Assembly (NCBI RefSeq): GCF_022832975.1
Contig: NZ_CP094846.1
Location: 2,343,356 to 2,407,355 of the forward strand
Length of the DNA stretch: 64,000 nt
Direction: 5' to 3'
Source of the DNA: Ornithobacterium rhinotracheale
GTDB lineage: Bacteria > Bacteroidota > Bacteroidia > Flavobacteriales > Weeksellaceae
This document shows positions 17,283 to 26,672 of this stretch, in pieces. The notes beneath the pieces are model-generated. The model ran no database searches. It was not told where the DNA came from and saw only the letters and a list, made by a program, of their open reading frames with translations. How positions within the stretch are numbered: position 1 is the stretch's first letter; each line of letters opens with the position of its first letter. The position numbers were made by a program, and so were the translations under genes.

Positions 17283-18253
17283 ATAAGTCCAAAACAATAA
17301 TTTAATTTTCTTTGATTTAAAGTATTTATTTTCACTTGTTTTCTTAGTTTTAAGATTTGGTCTTGTCTACCTAGGTATACATCTTCAGGGGTTAAATTAT
17401 TTAAAGCTTCGTGATATCTTTGCGAGTTGTAATATTGCACAAATTTATCAATAGCCCTTTCGAGTTGCTCGGGAGCATAATAATGGTGTAATTTGACTAC
17501 ATTTTTCATGGAACGATGATACCGCTCGATTTTCCCTTGTGTTTGCGGATGCAATGGTTTTCCATGTATGTGTCTAATTCCATAAGTGTTCATTAAGTAA
17601 TCTTTGAGCTCCTTAGCAATATAACAAGGTCCATTGTCGGAGAGCAACACTGGCGGTTGCCTTCTATTTTTTATTTTGGCTTTACTGATGGCGTTATCAA
17701 TGGTTCTTTTGACGTCTTGTGCAGTCATACTAGGACATAGTTCCCAATGAACGATATATCGGCTGTAGTCATCAATGACGGTGGATAAATAATACCATCC
17801 CCAACCGATAATTTTGAAATAAGTAAAATCCGTTTGCCACATTTGATGCACGAAATTGGTTTTGGAATGAAACTGATCTGCTGCCGCCAAGAACCTATGC
17901 GGTGTATCGGCCAATAATCCCTGTTTTTTCAAAATGCGATAAACGGATGATTCTGATATGAAAACGCCTTGTTCATCAATGAACCTTGTGGCAATGAGCC
18001 TTGGTGTTTCCTGGGGATATTGCAAGGCAATCTCAACGACCATTTGTTTGATTCTATCGGGAATGCTATTCCATTGTTGCTTTTGATTACGTTTCGCTTT
18101 AAGGCCATCAATACCATTTTGGCTGTAGGCGTGATACCAATTATAAAAGGTTCTTTTGTGAATGCCTAATTGCTTTAAAGTCCTATTAACGCCTAATTCA
18201 GAGTTTTTTACCACCTCTATAATCTCTGCTTTTTCTTCTGCCGTTAGTCTCAT
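17279..18253 (-). CDS. IS3-family transposase OrfB (DDE integrase)
   Basis: 324 residues. N-terminal helix-turn-helix (GVNRTLKQLGIHKRTFYNWY), HTH_21-like part with ESSVYRILKKQGL, then the rve integrase core: first Asp in WQTDFTYF, second in LLSDNGPCY, Glu in TQGKIERYHRSMK. The spacing fits the DDE catalytic triad. It may be made alone from ATG 18253, but mainly as an OrfAB fusion through a -1 frameshift (see 18294-18301). Intact. Confidence 0.9.
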   Translation of the reverse strand: MRLTAEEKAEIIEVVKNSELGVNRTLKQLGIHKRTFYNWYHAYSQNGIDGLKAKRNQKQQWNSIPDRIKQMVVEIALQYPQETPRLIATRFIDEQGVFISESSVYRILKKQGLLADTPHRFLAAADQFHSKTNFVHQMWQTDFTYFKIIGWGWYYLSTVIDDYSRYIVHWELCPSMTAQDVKRTIDNAISKAKIKNRRQPPVLLSDNGPCYIAKELKDYLMNTYGIRHIHGKPLHPQTQGKIERYHRSMKNVVKLHHYYAPEQLERAIDKFVQYYNSQRYHEALNNLTPEDVYLGRQDQILKLRKQVKINTLNQRKLNYCFGLI

Positions 18254-18273
18254 ATATTTTTTAAATTGAGGGG

Positions 18274-18624
18274 TTAATCCAACAGATTTAAGCTTTTTTT
18301 TACAATGTCATAACGAATAACCAAATCGGCCAAAGACTCCTTCAATACGGTATTTTCTCTGCGTAAATCTTTGACTTGCTCACTGGTAGCTTCTCTTGTT
18401 TCGTTACCCGAAAGACGTTTCTTTCCTGCTTCAATGAACTCTTTACTCCATTTGTAATAAGTAGCTTCGCTGATGCCATATTTTCTGCACAGCTCTGCTA
18501 CACTGAGCTCTGCACGTAAGCCTTCCATGACGATTAAAATCTTTTGTTCTGCATTGTACACTTGGCGTGTATTACGGCGAACTTCTTTAATAAGCTTTTC
18601 GCTTTTTGTTTGTTTTTTTACCAT
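18274..18624 (-). CDS. IS3-family transposase OrfA
   Basis: 116 residues. Helix-turn-helix of the transposase_8 type (VYNAEQKILIVMEGLRAEL, VAELCRKYGISEATYYKW), then a leucine-zipper-like helix (VKDLRRENTVLKESLADL). It binds the IS ends and regulates. The coding sequence ends just after the slippery A-run that leads into OrfB. Confidence 0.88.
   Translation of the reverse strand: MVKKQTKSEKLIKEVRRNTRQVYNAEQKILIVMEGLRAELSVAELCRKYGISEATYYKWSKEFIEAGKKRLSGNETREATSEQVKDLRRENTVLKESLADLVIRYDIVKKSLNLLD
18294..18301 (-). other. Programmed -1 frameshift site A8-GC
   Basis: On the minus strand a run of eight A followed by GC lies near the end of orfA. Slipping back one base here reads on without a stop (KKLKSVGLTPQFKKY) straight into the ATG codon of OrfB, giving the OrfAB transposase as in other IS3 elements. 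Confidence 0.75.
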
Positions 18625-18690
18625 GTTCTAAGTGGTTTTTGTAAAGTTAGTTTTTTCTTTTTTTAACTATACTATTTTTAACCTAAACTG

Positions 18691-18715
18691 GTAAACTTTT
18701 TGCTGACGATTTACA
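18691..18715 (-). repeat. IS terminal inverted repeat, right
   Basis: Read on the minus strand it begins TGTAAATCGTCAGCAA and ends AAAGTTTAC. Partner of 17233-17257. Confidence 0.65.
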
Positions 18716-18725
18716 TATCGGTGCG

Positions 18726-20324
18726 ATGATTACCCAAATGGGAGCCGACAGCATTTCAAAATATATGCAACACAAAATGGGTAAAGACCGCTTCAATGTA
18801 GAAGAAGAGAGCTTTGATCAAAATAGAGAGCTTGTAGAAACGTCTACATCGGTTAATTTACCCTATTTATTTAGATATAAGAAGAAAACAAATAAAGGCT
18901 GGATTAATATAGACCCTTTTAGAGGAACAATCGTCATTGGCGTGCCAGGGAGTGGAAAATCTTTTGGTGTTATCAATCCAGCGATCAGGCAAATGATAGC
19001 TAAGGGATTTAGTATGTGTTTGTATGATTTTAAATTTCCTGATTTAGCACAAATAGCCTATTATCATTACTTGTTAAAAAAACAGCAAGACAAAGAATAT
19101 AAACACAAATTTATAACGATAAACTTAAATGAGGTTGAAAAATCAAAAAGAGTAAATCCCTTTCATAAAAAATACATTAGAACCTTAGCAGAAGGGCAAG
19201 AGATGGCTGAGGCTATGGTTTCTGCTTTGCAAAAAGGCGGTGCAAGTGCAGGTGGTGGTTCAGAACAATTCTTTACCCAGTCGGCCATAAACTTTTTTGC
19301 GTGCGTTATTTACTTTTTTGCTACTTACGAAAAGGGGAAATATTCAGACCTGCCACACATCCTTGCATTTATGAATAAAAGCTATCAAGAAATATTTGAT
19401 ACTTTGTTTACACACGAAGAGTTGGAATCTTTATTATCGCCTTTCAAATCGGCTTATGAGAACAAAGCTTTTGACCAGTTGGAGGGGCAGGTAGGAACGC
19501 TAAAAATATTTTTATCTCGATTAGCAACAAAAGAAAGTTTCTGGGTATTTTCAGGCGATGAAGTGGAACTTAAAATAACAGATAGAGAGAACCCTTCCAT
19601 TTTGGTTTTAGCATCAGACCCTAATACGCAAGATATTAACTCGGCATTGTATTCTTCGGTATTGAACCGCGTTTTAAAGGTTATTAATTCTAGTGGTAAT
19701 CTGCCAGGGGCTGTTATAGCCGATGAGTTTCCAACCATATATATTCACAAGATAGATAATGTTGTAGCTACGGCAAGGAGTAAAAAAATAGCAGTGTTAT
19801 TGGGATTGCAAGAACTCCCACAGCTAAGACAGTTTTATAAAAAAGAAGTGGCTGACACTATTACCTCCATTACAGGAAACATTCTATCAGGAGCTGTGAG
19901 GGATAAGAATACATTAGATTGGTTGGAAAAACTATTTGGAAAAATAAAACAAAAGAGCTACTCCCAATCCATTTCACAACAAGGAACCACCACTAGTATA
20001 TCTGAAAAAATGGATTTTCTTATTCCAGCAGGTAAAATATCAACTCTACAAACAGGAGAAATGGTGGGGATGATTGCAAAAGGAAAAGACAATGAGTCTG
20101 AGGAATACAAAACATCAGCTATTAGTGGTAAAATTAATTTGGATATGAAAGCCATTAAAGAGGAGGAAGAGAATTATGTAGAGTTACCTAATTACTACTC
20201 TTTTAAGAATGATTTCGGAATTGATATGAAAGATGAAATTTTGATGTCAAATTTCCGTAAAATAAACAGAGAAGTAGATTTAGTAATTAATGAAGTGATG
20301 AAAAACTTAAACAAAGTATCTTAA
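18726..20324 (+). CDS. Type IV coupling protein (VirD4/TraG-like, MobC of Bacteroidota ICEs), 5'-truncated by the IS
   Basis: 532 residues in the open frame; the family is normally about 650-670 with an N-terminal transmembrane domain. Here the frame is open back into the IS end and the first residues are already in the cytosolic part (NRELVETSTSVNLPYLF). Walker A is GVPGSGKS (residues 72-79), Walker B VIADEF (D333-E334), with a LLGLQELPQLRQ sensor-like block. Coupling proteins bring the relaxase-DNA complex to the transfer channel. Without the membrane anchor it is probably non-functional. The ATG at 18726 is a fortuitous start. Confidence 0.85.
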   Translation: MITQMGADSISKYMQHKMGKDRFNVEEESFDQNRELVETSTSVNLPYLFRYKKKTNKGWINIDPFRGTIVIGVPGSGKSFGVINPAIRQMIAKGFSMCLYDFKFPDLAQIAYYHYLLKKQQDKEYKHKFITINLNEVEKSKRVNPFHKKYIRTLAEGQEMAEAMVSALQKGGASAGGGSEQFFTQSAINFFACVIYFFATYEKGKYSDLPHILAFMNKSYQEIFDTLFTHEELESLLSPFKSAYENKAFDQLEGQVGTLKIFLSRLATKESFWVFSGDEVELKITDRENPSILVLASDPNTQDINSALYSSVLNRVLKVINSSGNLPGAVIADEFPTIYIHKIDNVVATARSKKIAVLLGLQELPQLRQFYKKEVADTITSITGNILSGAVRDKNTLDWLEKLFGKIKQKSYSQSISQQGTTTSISEKMDFLIPAGKISTLQTGEMVGMIAKGKDNESEEYKTSAISGKINLDMKAIKEEEENYVELPNYYSFKNDFGIDMKDEILMSNFRKINREVDLVINEVMKNLNKVS

Positions 20325-20355
20325 CAACTGAAAAACAAAGAAATAAAAGGGGTAT

Positions 20356-21234
20356 ATGAAGCGTAACATTAATATAAGATACTTTTTCTTTTCTGCATTG
20401 TTTCTACTTGTAAATGTAGCTAATGCACAATTCAATACGATTAGTAAGAAGCCCTTTCAAGAACAAGAGTTTGAAGTTTCAAAAAAGGGAGAAAATAATG
20501 TAACGGAAGAAAAAGAAAAGAAACCAGATAAAAAGAAAAGAAAATTTAGGTTATTCAAATCTAACTCCAAGAGAAAATCTGAGTTGCAACAAGAATTAGA
20601 TTCTTTAAAAAATATTTTGGTAAAAAAAGGATTGGAGGGATTAAGCAATAATTATGAGTTTGATACTGAAAGAATAGAAGACTCTATTGTTTCAATAGTT
20701 ACTAAAAAGATAAGTCAAATTCAAGTGAAAAAGCAATCACAACCGAGAATATTTGACAACATTGAAGAGCCAACGATAGAGGAGGAAGATTTAAAAATAG
20801 CAATGCCTATTGATAACAAAATTTATATAACATCTCCATTTGGGGTTCGGGCGCATCCCATATTTGGAAGCACAAGAATGCACAACGGAATTGACATAAG
20901 GGCTAAATATGAGTATGTGCGCTCCGTTTTAGACGGAGAAGTTGTTGAAGCTGGTTGGGATAGCAAAGGAGGTGGAAACTATATTAAAATAAAACATTCA
21001 GATAGGTTTGAAACAGCATATATGCATTTATCTCAAATTTACTACAAAGTAGGAGAAAAAGTAAAAGCAGGATTCATCATAGCTAAAAGCGGAAATTCTG
21101 GAAATTCAACCGCGCCACATTTGCATTTTGCCGTTAAAGAATATGGGAAATTCATCAATCCTACAAAATTTTTAAATCAATTAATCAACGCAAATAATTT
21201 AATTCAAAATCAAAGATATTATGGAAAAAAATAA
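20356..21234 (+). CDS. M23 family metallopeptidase (LytM), secreted
   Basis: 292 residues: signal peptide (YFFFSALFLLVNVANAQ), a basic and charged coiled region (residues 45-100, KRKSELQQELDSLKNIL), then the M23 domain from about residue 155. Zinc motifs are seen: H176-N-G-I-D180 and the H255-L-H257 pair. Domain start SPFGVRAHPIFG is typical. It is probably a peptidoglycan endopeptidase that opens the wall for the transfer channel. It overlaps the next gene by 14 bases. Confidence 0.88.
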   Translation: MKRNINIRYFFFSALFLLVNVANAQFNTISKKPFQEQEFEVSKKGENNVTEEKEKKPDKKKRKFRLFKSNSKRKSELQQELDSLKNILVKKGLEGLSNNYEFDTERIEDSIVSIVTKKISQIQVKKQSQPRIFDNIEEPTIEEEDLKIAMPIDNKIYITSPFGVRAHPIFGSTRMHNGIDIRAKYEYVRSVLDGEVVEAGWDSKGGGNYIKIKHSDRFETAYMHLSQIYYKVGEKVKAGFIIAKSGNSGNSTAPHLHFAVKEYGKFINPTKFLNQLINANNLIQNQRYYGKK

Positions 21235-22111
21235 CTTACCTACAGAGGAACTAAAAGAATACGGAATCATCAACGCAGATAATTCCTTTTCTAAAAAATT
21301 AAGCCAACAGGATATAGAAGATTTTCTTAATGGAAAATCAATACTGGCTGAGAATGGAAAAAATCGAATACTATTTACTTTATCAAAAGATAAGAGAAGG
21401 TTAGATATTGATGTCTATCATCGAAAAACGAGAATTGAAAGTATCTTAGAAGAAAGTGAAAAAGGAATTCAGTACGATATTATTCAAAAATTAAAAAATC
21501 TTGAAAATGTGCAAAAGGGGGATACGATCACTTTCAAAAGCAGGCTGAATGAAAAGGGAGAAAATAAAGAATTTACCTTTGATAGATTCATTAGAGAATC
21601 CCAAACAGCCAAACCATTATTGGCTCATTTTAAGGACAAGGAAGGGAATGAATTTGCGCTTGATTATCATCTTTTTAAAGATGACATTAAAGATGTTGTT
21701 GAAGATAGCAGGGTTAAAGCGTTCGTTTTCAATCAAGAAACAAAAACCACAACGGAATACGATTTAATCAAAGATATTGAGAAAGTTAGAACTATTGTAG
21801 AACAAAAGCAAGACGCCATTGAGAGCAACAGATATAAAACAGAATTGCTAAAACTAAAGGAATTTTTACAAGATAAGATAGACAAATTCCCAGAAATCGC
21901 AAAAGACATAACCAATGATTTAAACATTGTTTCTCGTGAAGTAGAATCGGTAAATGCGATGGACACGCCTGAAAAACAACAAAACAAACAAGAAAAAGGC
22001 GATGTACAGCTGAATGTGAACGACCCTGACCTATACCAAGACGCTAATCGAATGAAAGAAGAGCAAGAACAAGAACAGGAGCAGGAAAGAAAGAGAGGTT
22101 TTAGAAGATAA
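21221..22111 (+). CDS. Conserved ICE protein, DUF3945/DUF4099-like
   Basis: 296 residues, cytosolic and charged. The N-terminal LPTEELKEYGIINADNSFSKKLSQQDIEDFLNGKS resembles the repeated 'ladder' of DUF4099/DUF3945 proteins encoded near topoisomerase genes in Bacteroidota mobile elements. A middle coiled part (residues 180-240) and a Gln/Glu-rich tail EQEQEQEQERKRGFRR follow. The final GFRR is echoed by SSFRR and RRFKR ends of other proteins of this element. Function unknown. Confidence 0.6.
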   Translation: MEKNNLPTEELKEYGIINADNSFSKKLSQQDIEDFLNGKSILAENGKNRILFTLSKDKRRLDIDVYHRKTRIESILEESEKGIQYDIIQKLKNLENVQKGDTITFKSRLNEKGENKEFTFDRFIRESQTAKPLLAHFKDKEGNEFALDYHLFKDDIKDVVEDSRVKAFVFNQETKTTTEYDLIKDIEKVRTIVEQKQDAIESNRYKTELLKLKEFLQDKIDKFPEIAKDITNDLNIVSREVESVNAMDTPEKQQNKQEKGDVQLNVNDPDLYQDANRMKEEQEQEQEQERKRGFRR

Positions 22112-22116
22112 TAAAA

Positions 22117-22989
22117 TTGGAATTTGCGTCTGATAAAATTAAAAATGAATTATCTAGATTGAATTTACAAGAATTGAAAGAATCCTTAGAAGAAATTAAA
22201 ACTAAAAATCAAAATAATATGGCACAAGGAGAATTTAATCAGCAAGAGTATTTAGAAAATCAAGTTAAATACTTAGGATTTGGCGGAAGTCAAGAAATTA
22301 AAGACCAAATCAAAAACGGAATTGAAGGAACCGAAAAAGAATTCCAAATCCACGCTACATCTGATAAAGTAATGAATGGCAATAAGGCTGACTTTACTTT
22401 AAACTTTAAAAAAGATGACAAAGGTGGTGTCTTTTTAAACTCATATGATGCAAAGCTTACTACCAAAAAAGGAGAAGAAAGAACACACTCTTTTCCAGTC
22501 AACAGAAGCAATAACATTACCGCTAAAGAAGCTATTAATTTATTAGAGGGCAGAGCCGTTAAAGCAGAATTCACTAATAAAGAAACAGGAGAAATCAATC
22601 CTGCCTTTATTAAACTCAAATTAAAAGAAGATAAAAACCAGTATGGTAATTATCAAATGGAATATTACAATAAAAATTATGGTGTAGATGTAGAAGAGAT
22701 TGCTACAAAAGCAAGACTAGCTTACGCAAATGAGATAGATAAAGAAAGAACGCTAAAATCCTTAGAAAAAGGAAATATTACAAAGGTTAGTTTCTATGTA
22801 AAGGAAAATAATAGCAAAAGTAGTTATACAACTAATGGTTTTGCTATTTTAAATCCACAATATAAAATGCTCAATCTTTACGATGAGAAGATGAACAGAG
22901 TAAACACGAACAAGGAGGCTCCCAAAGTGGAAATCCAAGACAATCAAAAAAATAATGTAAGGGAGCAAAGCCAAAGAAGAAGTTTGTAA
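22117..22989 (+). CDS. Conserved Bacteroidota ICE protein of unknown function
   Basis: 290 residues from TTG 22117, five bases after the previous stop; an alternative ATG is at 22219 (MAQGEFNQQEYLEN). The core with VKYLGFGGSQEIKDQI, ADFTLNFKKDDKGGVFLNSYDA and ITAKEAINLLEGRAV is familiar from ICE proteins encoded near topoisomerase III. It has beta-rich character and no enzyme motif. A hairpin (AGGTGG...CCACCT at 23008-23032) follows. Confidence 0.6.
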   Translation: MEFASDKIKNELSRLNLQELKESLEEIKTKNQNNMAQGEFNQQEYLENQVKYLGFGGSQEIKDQIKNGIEGTEKEFQIHATSDKVMNGNKADFTLNFKKDDKGGVFLNSYDAKLTTKKGEERTHSFPVNRSNNITAKEAINLLEGRAVKAEFTNKETGEINPAFIKLKLKEDKNQYGNYQMEYYNKNYGVDVEEIATKARLAYANEIDKERTLKSLEKGNITKVSFYVKENNSKSSYTTNGFAILNPQYKMLNLYDEKMNRVNTNKEAPKVEIQDNQKNNVREQSQRRSL

Positions 22990-23063
22990 TAATCCCATAT
23001 TTTAAACAGGTGGGCTTTAGCTAGGTCCACCTTAATCAATTTAATGTAAAAAAGTATATAGTG

Positions 23064-23729
23064 ATGAAAAAAATATTATTTATTTTTTCTGCAATCGCCC
23101 TATTATCAGGTTGTAGCGAAAAAGTTAAGGCTAAGAAAGGGAGCATAGATATTATATCGAATATCTATTTTGACGCCTCTAAAAATCTTGAAAATGTGCA
23201 GAGCATTCAGGTTTCAAAACTTAATTTCAAAGGGGACACAATTCTAGAAATTGCTCCAGCAATTGGAACTCTAGAAATGACAGAACAAGTGAATGTGATT
23301 ATAGATACAACCTTTTATAATTTCTCAAATGAAAATAGCAAAAAAATTATTTTTTCAAACGATTTAAAAAATGGAAAATCCGTCTACAAAAAAACGGCAG
23401 GTGCATTATATACTAAAGAAAACATTATAAACTATGTACACAGAAGAGATTTAAACGACACCACTTTATTTAAGAAGAAATACAAGAGATTTGAAATTGA
23501 AACTCCTCTAACCTATTCCGTTTTCTATATTTACAAAACCGACACCATATTACCCTATTCAATTTACCCTCAAGTCGATAAAGATTATTCGGGAAGAATC
23601 GAAAGGATTGATAGCTACAATAAAAAGAAAGATATATTTGTTACTTTACAAATGGTAACTAAAAATGATTGGGATGCCGAAGCTCAAGATATTTTTGATT
23701 TTAATCAATATTTAAGTACAAAAAAATGA
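23064..23729 (+). CDS. Predicted lipoprotein
   Basis: 221 residues from ATG 23064 (a GTG codon precedes it). The signal peptide ends in a lipobox ALLSGC with the acylated Cys at about residue 18. The rest is beta-rich and hydrophilic with no recognised domain. The stop overlaps the topoisomerase start (ATGA), so both are translated together. Possibly an element-specific surface protein. Confidence 0.65.
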   Translation: MKKILFIFSAIALLSGCSEKVKAKKGSIDIISNIYFDASKNLENVQSIQVSKLNFKGDTILEIAPAIGTLEMTEQVNVIIDTTFYNFSNENSKKIIFSNDLKNGKSVYKKTAGALYTKENIINYVHRRDLNDTTLFKKKYKRFEIETPLTYSVFYIYKTDTILPYSIYPQVDKDYSGRIERIDSYNKKKDIFVTLQMVTKNDWDAEAQDIFDFNQYLSTKK

Positions 23730-25834
23730 AACTAATTATAGCAGAAAAGCCTTCACAAGCATTTGATTACGCAAAAGCTTTAGGTGGATTTAAAAACAAA
23801 GACGGATACTTAGAAAATAACGAATATTATATAACTTGGTGTTTTGGGCATTTAGTTGAACTGGCGAAGGATACAGCATATAGAGAGGAAACCAAATGGG
23901 ATAAATCATACTTACCATTATTACCTGAAAAATTCCAATACACCATAGGAAGAGACCGAAAAGGTAATATAGATAATGGAAAGAGAAAACAAATAAATTT
24001 AATCAAAGATTTAGCCCATAAGTCGGAAAGTATCATCAACGCTACAGACGCTGATAGAGAGGGCGAACTTATTTTTAGATATGTATATAACTTTTTAAAT
24101 CTGAAAAATCCATTTCAAAGACTTTGGATATCATCACTTACTAAAGGAGATATAATTAAAGGGTTTAACAGCTTGCTTTCAGCTCAAGATGTAAATAATC
24201 TTTCAAAAGCAGGCTACGCACGAGCTATTGCTGATTGGTTAATAGGCATTAACGGCACACAATCGGCAACTTTGCATTTGGGAAACGGAAATTTATTGAG
24301 TATAGGAAGGGTGCAAACAGCTATTCTTAAAATCATTTGCGAACGATATTTAAAACATAAAGATTTTAAGCCAACTTACTCTTACAGGCTAAAAGCCTTA
24401 CATGAGAATCAAAGACAAGGTCTTTCGTTTGAATCGACAACAGAAGTATTTTCAACTGAACAGGAGGCAAAAGATGTCTTATCTAAATTAGATAAATCAC
24501 AACATTTTTTTGTAAACAAAGAAAATAAAACTACAAAACAGGCTCCACCTTTGTTGTTTTCAATCGACACACTTATTGTAAGTTGTAACAAACTATTTAA
24601 TCTTACAGGACAACAGACATTAAACATAGCTCAGAGCCTTTACGAGAAAAAATTAACTACTTATCCAAGAACGGATAGTAATTATATAAATGAAGAAAAT
24701 TTTGAGAATCTAAAAGGCTATTTGCCTGAATTAGCATTAAAATTATTACAGATTAATTATTCTTTCGAAGTTGCAAAACCTAAATCGGTAAATGCAAAAA
24801 AACTAACAGGTTCTCACGACGCAATTGTTCCGACTGGAAGTATGGAAAATTTAGCAGATTTAAACGATAACGAAAAGAAAGTATTTCAGTTAATCATCCG
24901 TAGATGTCTGCAAAGTTTTTCTACCCCTGCAATTTATGAGAAAACAAATTATAATTTTATAAATAATGAAATTCCCTTTACAACAAAGACAAGCGTTTTA
25001 GTAGATAAAGGTTATAAATTATACGAGGAGAAAGCCGAAAAACAAGAACTCACAGAAGATGAACAAAACATTGTATTAGACTATCAGCCTTTTGATAGAG
25101 TAAATGTTATTGATTTTAATATTAAAGAAATTGAAGCAAAAGCACCTCAATTATATACAGACGCTAATTTGACACCAGCCCTTACGCATATTGATAAATT
25201 TTTAGCCGAAGAAAACCCTGAATTATACCAAGAACTGAAACAAAAAATAGATTTAAAAGATGTGCAAATCGGCACGCAAGCCACACGCCCTGCCATTATT
25301 GAAAGGCTTAAAAAATTGAACTTTATCAAAGTTGAAAAGAAAAGATATGTACCTACAGAAACAGGTTTAAACTACTATAACACTATCAAGGATTTGCAAG
25401 TGTCTAACATTGCAAACACTGCAATACTTGAAAAACAACTAAAAGATATTCAAGAGGGAAAAATTACAGAAAATGAATTTTATCGAGATTTAAACGATTA
25501 TGTTTCAAATATTGTAAACGACATATTTTCACTGCAAAACAAAACTATTACTAAGCAAACTAAAAAAGCACTTGGAACTTGCCCCAAATGTAGGAAAGGA
25601 AATATAATTGAAGGTAAAAAAGGTTATGGCTGTTCCGAATGGAAACAAGGTTGCGACTTTGTTATTTGGAAGCAAATAGCTGGGAAAAAAATCACAGAAA
25701 GCAATGTAAAAAATCTAATAGAGAAAGGAATAACGCCTAAAATAAAAGGATTTAAAAGTAAAACAGGAAAGCCCTTTGAAGCAAAGCTAACTTTAAACGA
25801 AGAATATAAAACTGAATTTAATTTTAATTTTTAA
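23726..25834 (+). CDS. topB: DNA topoisomerase III (TopB)
   Basis: 702 residues. Toprim domain at the N-terminus (IAEKPSQAFDYAKALGGF; TDADREGELIFRYVY), catalytic tyrosine Y313 in TTYPRTDSNYI, and a C-terminal four-Cys zinc-finger (CPKCRKGN...GYGCSEWKQGCDF). Type IA topoisomerases relax and decatenate DNA by single-strand passage. A plasmid/ICE version of TopB is a usual part of Bacteroidota conjugative elements, where it may help process transferred DNA. Confidence 0.93.
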   Translation: MKLIIAEKPSQAFDYAKALGGFKNKDGYLENNEYYITWCFGHLVELAKDTAYREETKWDKSYLPLLPEKFQYTIGRDRKGNIDNGKRKQINLIKDLAHKSESIINATDADREGELIFRYVYNFLNLKNPFQRLWISSLTKGDIIKGFNSLLSAQDVNNLSKAGYARAIADWLIGINGTQSATLHLGNGNLLSIGRVQTAILKIICERYLKHKDFKPTYSYRLKALHENQRQGLSFESTTEVFSTEQEAKDVLSKLDKSQHFFVNKENKTTKQAPPLLFSIDTLIVSCNKLFNLTGQQTLNIAQSLYEKKLTTYPRTDSNYINEENFENLKGYLPELALKLLQINYSFEVAKPKSVNAKKLTGSHDAIVPTGSMENLADLNDNEKKVFQLIIRRCLQSFSTPAIYEKTNYNFINNEIPFTTKTSVLVDKGYKLYEEKAEKQELTEDEQNIVLDYQPFDRVNVIDFNIKEIEAKAPQLYTDANLTPALTHIDKFLAEENPELYQELKQKIDLKDVQIGTQATRPAIIERLKKLNFIKVEKKRYVPTETGLNYYNTIKDLQVSNIANTAILEKQLKDIQEGKITENEFYRDLNDYVSNIVNDIFSLQNKTITKQTKKALGTCPKCRKGNIIEGKKGYGCSEWKQGCDFVIWKQIAGKKITESNVKNLIEKGITPKIKGFKSKTGKPFEAKLTLNEEYKTEFNFNF

Positions 25835-25848
25835 AAACAAAAACACGC

Positions 25849-26277
25849 ATGGATTTATTTTTTTTAATTGGATTGTTATTTATACAAACAGCAATGACAC
25901 TCTATTCAATCAGAGCTTTTAAAAAAAGCCAACTAGAGATAATGCAAGAAAATGAAAACTACCAAAACATTTTAGCACAACACTATGAAAGAGGGTGGAA
26001 TAGGGTTGTTGATGAAGTTATAAATACTCAAAAAACATATGTAGATAATTTAGAATCAATTATTGAAGCTCTAAAATTAAACGACCATGAGTTATATCTG
26101 AAAGTAAAGGTTAATTTGAAAATAAACGAAATAAGAAAAAAAGCTGAAGAAAGAATACTAAAAATCAATGAAGCCGAAGAAACAACAAGATTTGTTGTTG
26201 AGCAGATTCAAAGTTTAGAAAAATCAAAAAGGTTCGAGGATTTGATAAATATGCTAAACAAAGTAAAACTTAACTGA
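25849..26277 (+). CDS. Membrane-anchored coiled-coil protein
   Basis: 142 residues: an N-terminal transmembrane helix (FFLIGLLFIQTAMTLYSIRAF), then a helical, probably coiled region through the end (LESIIEALKLN, EIRKKAEERILKINEAEE). It lies in a run of genes of the same direction between topB and the next membrane protein. No domain is recognised. Confidence 0.6.
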   Translation: MDLFFLIGLLFIQTAMTLYSIRAFKKSQLEIMQENENYQNILAQHYERGWNRVVDEVINTQKTYVDNLESIIEALKLNDHELYLKVKVNLKINEIRKKAEERILKINEAEETTRFVVEQIQSLEKSKRFEDLINMLNKVKLN

Positions 26278-26291
26278 TTAAAACTAAAAAA

Positions 26292-26666
26292 ATGGAAAAA
26301 ATGAATGCGATTTCTGACAATATTTTATTGGTAACATTAATTCTTAATTTGATATTCATGTTCTTCGTAATGAGAGTTTGGTATAAAAGAAAAAATCAAA
26401 AAGTACTTATTTCTCCTAATGAAGCGTATAAATTAATGACAAAAACCAACGAGGAGTTACTAAAAGTATTAGAAGTCTTATTGAAAGAAAATCACAAGCT
26501 GGCTAAAGCATTGTTATATACCACTCAAAATAATAATGAAAACAATAATGAAACTAATGAAGATGATAAATCCAGCAAAAAAACATTCAAGGACATCGTA
26601 AGACAAGCAGAACAAACAATACATTTTGATGAAGAAAACGGAATTTATTCTATAAATAAACCTTAA
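26292..26666 (+). CDS. Membrane-anchored protein with the same C-terminal module as the protein at 10613
   Basis: 124 residues. One transmembrane helix near the N-terminus (ILLVTLILNLIFMFFVMRVW), then a helix with NEELLKVLEVLLKENHKLAKALL, an Asn-rich linker, and the C-terminal module TFKDIVRQAEQTIHFDEENGIYSI. This matches RFKDILKEAETSVRMIDNIDGEKVYNI of the earlier protein. The shared end may bind a common partner. It sits six bases before the giant helicase gene. Confidence 0.6.
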   Translation: MEKMNAISDNILLVTLILNLIFMFFVMRVWYKRKNQKVLISPNEAYKLMTKTNEELLKVLEVLLKENHKLAKALLYTTQNNNENNNETNEDDKSSKKTFKDIVRQAEQTIHFDEENGIYSINKP

Positions 26667-26672
26667 AACCTA

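Larger units (their letters stand above)
17233..18715 (-). mobile_element. IS3-family insertion sequence (1483 bp)
   Basis: Two overlapping-frame transposase genes on the minus strand, flanked by imperfect terminal inverted repeats that start TGTA: 17233-17257 and 18691-18715 match at 19 of 25 positions, with AAAGTTTAC perfect at the inner ends. No target duplication lies directly against both ends. The interrupted genes on the two sides are different, with missing parts, pointing to a deletion at the insertion. Confidence 0.8.

Noticed and set aside
17229..18721. TCGG on both sides of the IS as a 4-bp target duplication
   Set aside because: On the right it is separated from the IS end by two bases, and the flanking genes do not rejoin into one sensible gene, so no clean duplication is claimed.
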